64,000 nucleotides of DNA from Beverwykella pulmonaria (Eukaryota; Ascomycota; Dothideomycetes; Pleosporales; Melanommataceae): positions 1,468,482 through 1,532,481 of the forward strand of contig BCHH01000004.1 in assembly GCA_001599595.1 (NCBI GenBank). The letters are read 5' to 3'. The position numbers and the translations under genes were made by a program. Under the pieces are notes generated by a model. That model did no database searches, was not told where the DNA came from, and worked only from the letters and a program-made list of their open reading frames with translations. Positions 57,258-64,000 of this stretch are shown piece by piece (the stretch's first letter is position 1; each line of letters begins with the position of its first letter).

Positions 57258-59801
57258 ATGTCGTTACTTCAACTACCCAATGAATTACTCTGCTGCATAT
57301 CAGAGAACTTAGAATCAGAGAGGGATATCAACGCTTTTGCACAAGCCAGCCTCCAGCTTTACCGTTTGCTAAATACCTCTCTCTACCGTTACAATATACG
57401 ACAGTCTGGAAGCTCGGCGCTATTATGGGCTGCTGAACACGGGCGAGAGACAACAGCTCAAAAGTTGCTAGGAGAAAGCGCCGATGGCCAAGCGATAAGC
57501 GACTGCTACAGGTCATCGCTCTATGTGGCGGCAGAGAAGGGGCATAAAGGGATAGTAGAGCTACTGCTCGACAAGGGCTCCAGTGTCAACGTGCAGAGTG
57601 GAAGGTACGACAGCGCACTCCGTGTGGCCTCAGCAGAAGGCTATGAGCAGATTGTGAAACTGCTGCTCGACAAGGGCGCCAACGTCAATGCGGAGGGCGG
57701 AGAGTACAGCAGCGCACTCCAGGAGGCTTCAGCGGAAGGCCATGAGCAGATTGTGAAGCTGCTGCTCGACAACGGCGCCGATGTCAATGCGCAGCATAGA
57801 TGGTACGGCAGCGCACTCCAGGCAGCTTTATCCAGAGGCCATGAGAAGATTATGAGGCTGCTGCTCGACAACGGCGCCGATGTCAACGCGCAGGATAGAA
57901 GGTACGGCAGCGCACTCCAGGTGGCTTCAGCAAGAGGTCAGGAGCAGATTGTGAAACTGCTGCTCGAAAAGGGCGCCGACGTTAATGCGGAGGGCGGAGA
58001 GTACAGCAGCGCACTCCAGGAGGCTTCATGCAGAGGCTACGAGCAGATTGTGAAGCTGCTGCTCGACAACGGCGCCAACGTCAACGCCCATGATGAATAT
58101 TGCAACAGCGCACTCTGTGTGGCCTCAGCAGAAGGCTATGAGCAGATTGTGAAACTGCTGCTAGACAAGGGCGCCAACGCCAATGCGGAGGGCGGAGAGT
58201 ACGGCAGCGCACTCCAAACGGCTTCAGTAGGAGGCCATGAGCGGATTGTGAAGCTGCTGCTCGACAACGGCGCCAACGTCAATGCGCAGGAAGGAGAGTA
58301 CTACAGCGCACTCCATGAGGCTTCAGCAAGAGGTTATGAGCAGATTGTGAGGCTGCTGCTCGACAGCGGCGCCAACGCCAAGGCAGAGGGCGGAAAGTAC
58401 AGCAACGGACTCCATAAGGCTTCAGCAGAAGGCTTTGAGCAGATTATAAAGCTGCTGCTTGACAAGGGTGCCGATGTCAATGCGCAGCATAGAGGCTACG
58501 GCAGCGCACTCCAAGCGGCTTCATACAGCGGCCACGAGCAGATTGTGAAGCTGCTGCTCGACAAGGGCGCCGATGTCAATGTACAGGGCGGAGTGTCCGG
58601 CAGCGCACTCCAAGCGGCTTCATGCAGAGGCTACGAGCAGATTGTGAAGCTGCTGCTTGAAAAAGGCGCCGATGTCAATGTACAGGGCGGAGTGTCCGGC
58701 AGCGCACTCCAAGCGGCTTCATGCAGAGGCTACGAGCAGATTGTGAAGCTGCTGCTTGAAAAAGGCGCCGATGTCAATGTACAGGGCGGAGAGTATGGCA
58801 GCGCACTCCGAGCGGCCTCAACAACAGGCTATGAGCAGATTGTGAAGCTGCTGCTCGACAAGGGCGCCAACGTTAATGCGGAGGGCAGAGAGTACAGTAG
58901 CGCACTCCAAGTGGCTTCAGCAAGAGGCAACAAACAGATTGTGAAGCTGCTGCTCGACAAGGGCGCCAACGTTAATGCGGAGGGCAGAGAGTACAGCAGC
59001 GCACTCCAAGTGGCTTCAGCAAGAGGCAACAAACAGATTGTGANGCTGCTGCTCGACAACGGCGCCAACATCAATGCAGAGGGCGGAGAGTACGGCAGCG
59101 CACTGCAAGCAGCTTCAGCAAGAGGCCATGAGCAGATTGTGAGGCTGCTGCTCGACAAGGGCGCCGATTTCAACACGCAGGATGAAAGGTACAGCAGCGC
59201 ACTCCATGTGGCTTCAGCAGGAGGCCATGAGCGGATTGTGAAGCTGCTGCTCGACAACGGCGCCGATGTCAATGCGCAGCATAGATGGTACGGCAGCGCA
59301 CTCCAAGCGGCTTTATACAGCGGCCACGAGCAGATTGTGAAGCTGCTGCTCGACAAAGGTGCCGACGTCAACGTGCAGAATGGAAGGTGCAGCAGCGCAC
59401 TCCAGGAGGCTTCAGCGGAAGGCCATGAGCAGATTGTGAAGCTGCTGCTCGACAACGGCGCCGATGTCAACGCGCAGGATAGAAGGTACGGCAGCGCACT
59501 CCAGGTGGCTTCAGCAAGAGGTCAGGAGCAGATTGTGAAACTGCTGCTCGAAAAGGGCGCCGATGTTAATGCGGAGGGCGGAGAGTACAGCAGCGCACTC
59601 CAGGAGGCTTCTATAAGACGCAATGAGCAGATTGTGAAGCTGCTGCTCAACAAGGGCGCCAACGTCAATGCGGGGGGTGGAAAGTACGGCAGCGCACTCC
59701 AAGCGGCTTTAGCTAAAGGCAATGAGCGGATTGTGAAGCTGCTGCTCAACAAGGGCGCCGATATCAACACGCAGGGTGGAAGGTTCGGCAACGCACTCTA
59801 A
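57258..59801 (+). CDS. ankyrin-array protein with F-box-like N-terminus
   Basis: The ATG at 57258 is preferred over an upstream one at 57021 because it begins the family start SLLQLPNELLCCISENLESE, which resembles an F-box (LPNELL...INAFAQASLQLYRLL). The product is 847 residues. One diverged ankyrin unit (SSALLWAAEHGRE) is followed by exactly 23 units of 33 codons each, 57507-59783, without a single indel. Each reads like YGSALQxASARGHEQIVKLL followed by LDKGADVNAQGG. The frame ends in the 24th unit at a TAA where CAA would give the usual GNALQ. Fungal F-box/ankyrin proteins may act as ubiquitin-ligase adaptors or recognition proteins; the target is unknown. An ambiguous base lies at 59044. 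Confidence 0.85.
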   Translation: MSLLQLPNELLCCISENLESERDINAFAQASLQLYRLLNTSLYRYNIRQSGSSALLWAAEHGRETTAQKLLGESADGQAISDCYRSSLYVAAEKGHKGIVELLLDKGSSVNVQSGRYDSALRVASAEGYEQIVKLLLDKGANVNAEGGEYSSALQEASAEGHEQIVKLLLDNGADVNAQHRWYGSALQAALSRGHEKIMRLLLDNGADVNAQDRRYGSALQVASARGQEQIVKLLLEKGADVNAEGGEYSSALQEASCRGYEQIVKLLLDNGANVNAHDEYCNSALCVASAEGYEQIVKLLLDKGANANAEGGEYGSALQTASVGGHERIVKLLLDNGANVNAQEGEYYSALHEASARGYEQIVRLLLDSGANAKAEGGKYSNGLHKASAEGFEQIIKLLLDKGADVNAQHRGYGSALQAASYSGHEQIVKLLLDKGADVNVQGGVSGSALQAASCRGYEQIVKLLLEKGADVNVQGGVSGSALQAASCRGYEQIVKLLLEKGADVNVQGGEYGSALRAASTTGYEQIVKLLLDKGANVNAEGREYSSALQVASARGNKQIVKLLLDKGANVNAEGREYSSALQVASARGNKQIVXLLLDNGANINAEGGEYGSALQAASARGHEQIVRLLLDKGADFNTQDERYSSALHVASAGGHERIVKLLLDNGADVNAQHRWYGSALQAALYSGHEQIVKLLLDKGADVNVQNGRCSSALQEASAEGHEQIVKLLLDNGADVNAQDRRYGSALQVASARGQEQIVKLLLEKGADVNAEGGEYSSALQEASIRRNEQIVKLLLNKGANVNAGGGKYGSALQAALAKGNERIVKLLLNKGADINTQGGRFGNAL
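57507..59783 (+). repeat. 99-bp coding tandem repeat, 23 units
   Basis: Units are exactly 99 bp. Units 12 and 13 (58596 and 58695) encode the same protein except for the last residue, as do units 15 and 16 (58893 and 58992) in their first halves. The block at units 5-6 reappears at 21-22. This indicates recent unit shuffling or gene conversion. Confidence 0.95.
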
Positions 59802-60127
59802 GTTACTTCTAAAAGAGGCTATTTTTTCAATTATCTACTGTCATTGCGTATGTACTTTGTGTGGATACGCAAATTTTAAAGGTTCTAGTTGTTGAAAGGC
59901 AGCTGGCTAGCCGAGACTGGGACACGTGACATCCTCGTGACAGGCACATGATAGGCACGTGACCAAGATGGCTGGGCAGATGTCCGAGTATATAGCACCA
60001 GCCTGGTTCCATGTTGGCACCTCAAGCAATACAATGACGTCCTCTCCCACTCAAAGCTCTCATGTCGCAACACTAGTATAGGCAAATTGGCGTTGCCAGG
60101 TGTAAGCTGGTGGATCGAGGAAAGAGG
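59802..60127. other. 3' region of ankyrin gene
   Basis: The first 30 bases after the stop still resemble an ankyrin unit (AAAAGAGGCTAT), then similarity ends. Nothing else is recognised. Confidence 0.5.
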
Positions 60128-60422
60128 TGTCAAGATGTGTATTGTATGTGATGTATGTACAGCTGATATATGACGGACTGATTAGTCAGTAGCATATCCA
60201 CGTGACATTATGGTGTCCTCGGCTTACACCAGGATTAACAGCCTAGACTTCTAGTAAAGAAACTATTTCCATGCACGACTTTATGATATTGATTACTTCT
60301 TATTCTCTATGATCGTATTATACATTACCAGCCCTGGAAGGCCCTCAGGCAGGCTACGCACCAGCCACAGGTCTAGGACATGTCCACGTGACTACGCAGG
60401 AGTGTGTATAGTCTTCTTGACA
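60128..60422. mobile_element. LTR-like element (probable solo LTR)
   Basis: 295 bp starting TGTCAAGA and ending TCTTGACA, a perfect 8-bp inverted end pair. Its first 101 bp recur at 40100-40203. No matching target duplication is seen, so the right limit is less certain than the left. Confidence 0.5.
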
Positions 60423-60479
60423 CCCCTTAGTCAACCTGAAGAATTTGTCTTAATACAGCTCCCTACTTACGAAATCTCT

Positions 60480-60646
60480 CACAGTAAGCCTCATCACGCG
60501 ACTGCGCGCCGACCGTGCATTGCCGCGGCCACCACTGAGCAACTCCAAGCGGCCAGAAGCCAATCCCCGTAGCAGTAGATAGCTCTTCATCGAATACGAC
60601 CTCTTTGGCACCCCTGGTTCTAGTCCTTGCAATCCGCCCTCTTACA
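60480..60646. repeat. truncated second copy of the 56.5-kb LTR
   Basis: Shares the stretch CATCACG-GACTGCGCGCCGAC, the central region and the end CCGCCCTCTTACACTAG with 56479-56685. The first part of the LTR is missing. The two copies bracket the ankyrin gene in the same orientation. Confidence 0.65.
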
Positions 60647-61351
60647 CTAGTAGCGCGCTTAGTAAAGAGTTTACTAGCTATATCCTGTAGACCACTTAGC
60701 ATGCAATGTTAACTGGCCCTTGGAAGATGCTACATTCCTTGAGACAATTCGCCTGCGGTTTTCAGCACACAATAATGTTACCATCACAAACTATGTATGC
60801 GCATAGAGATGTCAATCACGTAAAGAACCCATTCAATATCTCATCAATTACATGTACTTATCGTTTGGAGCTTATACTTGTACATGTTCCCTAATGTAAA
60901 GTATCTGTTTCCCAGTGAATGGATATTAGATATCGTAAAGCAAGCACCCTAGTATCATTTGTCTTATCATCCCCGATGGACCGTTTCGAAAGGCCACCCA
61001 AAATGAAATACCGCTTCCGCTTTCTCGCTGACTAGCAAAAAGGATGTGGGTGTGGACGGCGTCGTGCGAAGAAATTCGTCCGAAAAGCTTACTCACTATT
61101 GCACATTCCCACCCTTGTCTAATGCCTAGCCAAACATAAATTGAAACTGCACTGGTCAATCAGCGCTCCTAATCGTCACGCCGTTTAGAGCTAGTACTCT
61201 CAGCGAAAATATTGTGGTGGAAAAAATGCATTTCACATGACTATCCAGGTACATGCTCAATGCTCAGATTTCTCCAAACAATGAAAGAGCTTTCTATGCT
61301 TTCACGACAACTTCTTCAACACCCAAACCTCCTACTTCCGTGACCCCACCC
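60647..61351. other. intergenic, no supported gene
   Basis: No domain-bearing frame is seen. It is the 3' side of the NmrA-type gene. Confidence 0.5.
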
Positions 61352-62236
61352 TTAAAACCGTTCAGCGTAAAGCCTCTTCCCCTTCCCCTCTAACAGCTCC
61401 CCAAGAAAACTCTCAAACCGGATTGGCTCGATGTCCGGATACAACTCCCTTGCGTCCAAGTACCCTAAATATTTCGCGTTCTCAACCGTTTTGTCCTTGC
61501 GAATGTACTTACTCACATTATAGTCCGCACGGCTCATCCTCACGAACGCCATATAATCCGCCGGATTCTCCGTATACGCCTTGCGTGCAGCCTCTCGAAC
61601 AGCGAGCAGTTCCGCCTCAGGAACGCGCGTATATTCGATTTTTTCGCCAGACATCTCCTCAAGCTGCGCAATGATTTCGTTCTGCGAGATGGCGTCGGAC
61701 CAGGTGAATATTTTTTGGTTAAGGGTTCTTGGGTCCTGAATGATTTTGGCGACAAATCGCCCAACATCCCGCTTGTCCGTTAACAACGTCTTCGCGTCTC
61801 CATCACCGTACACTTCCTTCATCGGCAACACAACCGCGTAATCTAACCTCCCAGAGCTCAACGGGAGCCAAGAGAATTGGTGCCAAGTCCCGACATCAAT
61901 AATCGTGTACGGTAGGTGGTGTTTCCAAATCCGTTGGTAGACAGTTTCTTTATCATCGCGGATCTTCATTATGCCGGAGGGAGGACAGATGGTGGTGAAG
62001 CCGCAGGGAATGAACCGCTTGGTTCCTGCTTTAGCCGCGGCGTCTACCAGAGCAAGCTGCATGGTCTGCTGTGTTGCTCCAATCGCACTGATAATCGTGT
62101 CGAAGCCGGCGATAGCGGTGGTGAGGTCTTCCACGGAGCCTGATAGGTCGGCGATGACGATTTTGATGCCGCGGGAGGCGAGGGCCTTGACGGCGGGCTT
62201 TTCTGCGGATGAAGGTTGGACAAGGCAGGAGATATT
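61352..62236 (-). pseudogene. NmrA/isoflavone-reductase-like gene, 5' exon cut off
   Basis: The 295-codon exon 62236-61352 begins at an acceptor (CTCCGCCTCAG) with NISCLVQPSSAEKPAVKAL, the second strand of an NAD(P)-binding domain. It continues with GFDTIISAIGATQQTMQLAL and AGTKRFIPCGFTT. The C-terminal part fits NmrA-like reductases (EKIEYTRVPEAELL). The first exon, which must carry the start codon and the GxxGxxG dinucleotide loop, is absent. Where it should lie, a hAT transposon begins at 62285, only 48 bp upstream in the intron. The remaining exon has no stops, so the break is recent or the gene still splices across the insertion. The substrate would be a small NADPH-reduced metabolite, or the protein a redox sensor. 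Confidence 0.8.
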
Positions 62237-62276
62237 CTGAGGCGGAGGATTAGCTTGTGTGAAGATTATGTAGAGC

Positions 62277-62284
62277 GGGAAGGG
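62277..62284. repeat. presumed left target-site duplication of hAT copy 2
   Basis: GGGAAGGG abuts the terminal repeat. The partner at the other end lies outside the window, so this is inferred by analogy with copy 1. Confidence 0.4.
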
Positions 62285-63744
62285 CAGCGTTGTAATCAGT
62301 ACGTAGTACGGTCGTAGTTTACGGCACCGTAATAGTGCCGTACGTCGTACGTACGTAAGAGCGATTTTGTTTGACCGTACCGTACGTGAGTCTGCAGTTT
62401 TACGCGTATACGGCCTATACGGAGGATATTTTGGTGTTGTAGGAGCTTTGTTTTTGAAGTAGTCCTATCGTAGTTAGCAGGGTATCTCGCACGGCCAATT
62501 TTCATCAACAAACTAGTGATGTATCAACACCCATCCATATTGCTGTTGTCGTTGTTGCAATGGATAACTTTGTACGCTCTACGCGTTAATCCCAGGCTTC
62601 TCAAGCCTCCTCTTCTTCTGTAAGCAGCGCGTTGCCTTACCACGCAGCGGCTTTGAAATGCCTTGGGAAACAGCCTGTTCCTTTATTACTAGTGTTATTA
62701 ACACCCACCTCCTGCAAAGGCACGCCTTTATCTGTTGTATTAGCTCCTGCATATTCTCTATTGCACAACTACCTAGAGGAGACTCCTAAGTTGATAAATC
62801 TTGGTATTTGTTTCCCTGTAAGGTAGGATTAGATTTAGAAGGGTTTAACGCGCCTGTTAAAGGACTATATTAGATAGAGAGTTGTAAACAAGCAGCACTT
62901 GCAGGGCAGCTCTAAACGCTTAGGGATATATAATTATAGCACAGATTTGTTGTACTAAGAGCCTAGTAGGTTGTATAGGCGTGTTTGGCTCTGCAAGTTG
63001 TGTTATAAGTAAGGGAAGCGCAACTGTGCAAAGTACTTAGATTCTACGCATTATATTAGTACACACCTCTAGAAATCTTACTAAATTTCTATCTCTACTA
63101 GCCTTATACTTAAGCTCCTAAAACTAAACAATCCTTAGGAAGCTGCTAAAGTAGTAGTAGGAGCAAATAACGCCTTCTTGCAGTTGCCCTAGTAGGAAGA
63201 TGAGTTGTTAAAGGCGTACATTAATTAGATTATTTCTTACAATATATTGTTGTATTAGGCAATGTTGCTAGAAACAAGAGGGTTACTTACATAGAATTAA
63301 CCTTAATTGCTTAACACTCTACCTAGGAACTACGTAACACTTAGAGATTATATTATAAGGGGGCTTAACACGCGCAAGAGAGAGATTAAGGATTTACTAC
63401 ACACTGCAAGTAGTACAATTACGTTAAGCATTAATATCTAGACTTCCCTAAATTACCTTAGTTTTCTAGGCATAGTTGCTTATTTTGTTAGTATGTGGCC
63501 TGTGCGCAGGTAGTAAAAATTACTAAAATCTTTGCACTTTAGCCTTAACTTCTAATTCTACTACAACGCTTAAAACTAACCTAAAATTAACTTATAGACG
63601 CCTAAAAAAAGTACTGCAATATCCTTATTGCCTTCTAAAACCTATAGGGTAATTATACTAGCAAGAACTAGGCTATAATTGTTAGGGAAGTCCTTGTTAA
63701 ATATAATGTAGTATTAAAGTTTAAATTTTTTGTAGGCGACAATG
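62285..63744 (+). mobile_element. hAT transposon copy 2, interrupted
   Basis: The same family as 46356-49426, in opposite orientation. It starts with the terminal repeat CAGCGTTGTAATC, and the subterminal 62296-62511 is identical in translation to copy 1. Transposase start at about 62559 (MDNFVRSTR) is followed by a stop where copy 1 has CAA. Most of the TA-rich interior matches copy 1 with scattered differences. Similarity ends at 63744, where an LTR-like sequence begins; the remainder of the hAT element presumably lies beyond the window. Confidence 0.9.
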
Positions 63745-64000
63745 TGTTACGGTTCGAAGAAGTAGCACAGATGCGGGCTGCAGATGAGGAACCAACCCCG
63801 TCAACAGGCGCAGCACGGCGCGCAGGCGGGCGCAAAGGAACAGCGAGGATTCGCGCAGGTAAGCGAGGCACGTGACAGAAGATATCCCGCCAAGGAAGAG
63901 GAAACTCGGAAGAATCGAAGGATCCTCAAGATCCCGCCAAGGAAGAGGAAACTCGGAAGAATCAAAGGATCCTCAAGATCCCGCCAAGGAAGGGGAAACT
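63745..64000. mobile_element. start of an LTR-type retroelement nested in the hAT copy
   Basis: Begins TGTTACGGTTCGAAG, a typical 5' LTR start, at the exact point where hAT similarity stops (CAATG then TGTTACGG). GC content changes sharply here. It continues past the window end, so the type is not proven. Confidence 0.55.
63886..64000. repeat. 47-bp tandem repeat, at least 2.4 units
   Basis: Units start at 63886, 63933 and 63980 (CCCGCCAAGGAAGAGGAAAC...). The first two differ by one base. The array runs off the window and lies inside the presumed LTR element. Confidence 0.9.

Noticed and set aside
58829..59470. 213-codon open frame opposite the ankyrin array
   Set aside because: It merely mirrors the 99-bp coding repeat and is a repetitive Ser/Ala/Leu sequence, a compositional shadow.

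Overview
The window is about 64 kb of nuclear DNA from a filamentous ascomycete (Pezizomycotina). The evidence is short GT-AG introns of about 49-92 bp, typical fungal gene families (GMC oxidoreductases, DUF4246, arylamine N-acetyltransferase, STK19-type protein, DGAT2, VAO-type oxidase), and transposon copies mutated in a CpA-to-TpA pattern that looks like repeat-induced point mutation (RIP). I cannot name the species. Two ambiguous bases (46483 and 59044) mark weak spots in the assembly.

Layout. 0.7-5.2 kb: a secreted alpha/beta hydrolase and a five-exon secreted GMC oxidoreductase. 5.2-12.7 kb: gene-poor, with a decayed small secreted-protein gene, an intact aerolysin-like protein gene, an antisense fragment of 18S rRNA and two diverged copies of a small unknown gene. 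12.7-19 kb: a second GMC oxidoreductase, a cysteine-rich secreted protein and a DUF4246 gene. 20.9-34.1 kb: four genes of very different length and N-terminus that share one C-terminal domain, interleaved with a membrane protein and an arylamine N-acetyltransferase. The shared domain has two motifs separated by a nearly invariant 33-residue spacing. I regard this cluster as the most interesting, possibly undescribed content of the window. 34.1-40 kb: GC-rich non-coding DNA and a broken Asn-rich gene. 40.3-45.2 kb: a flavin monooxygenase and a vanillyl-alcohol-oxidase-like enzyme side by side. 45.8-49.5 kb: a decayed NACHT (NLR-type) gene split by a complete hAT transposon with an 8-bp target duplication. 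50.3-55.3 kb: a conserved block (RidA-like, STK19-type, DGAT2). 55.9-60.7 kb: LTR remnants and a MITE around a gene for 23 nearly identical ankyrin repeats. 61.3-64 kb: an NmrA-type reductase gene cut in its intron by a second hAT copy, itself invaded by an LTR element that runs off the window.

Functionally, the intact enzymes are mostly flavin oxidases, a hydrolase and an acetyltransferase, which would suit aromatic or plant-derived substrates, but nothing shows that they form one pathway. The other side of the window (NACHT remnant, ankyrin array, aerolysin-like protein, cysteine-rich secreted proteins) looks like biotic-interaction or self/non-self material in transposon-rich DNA.
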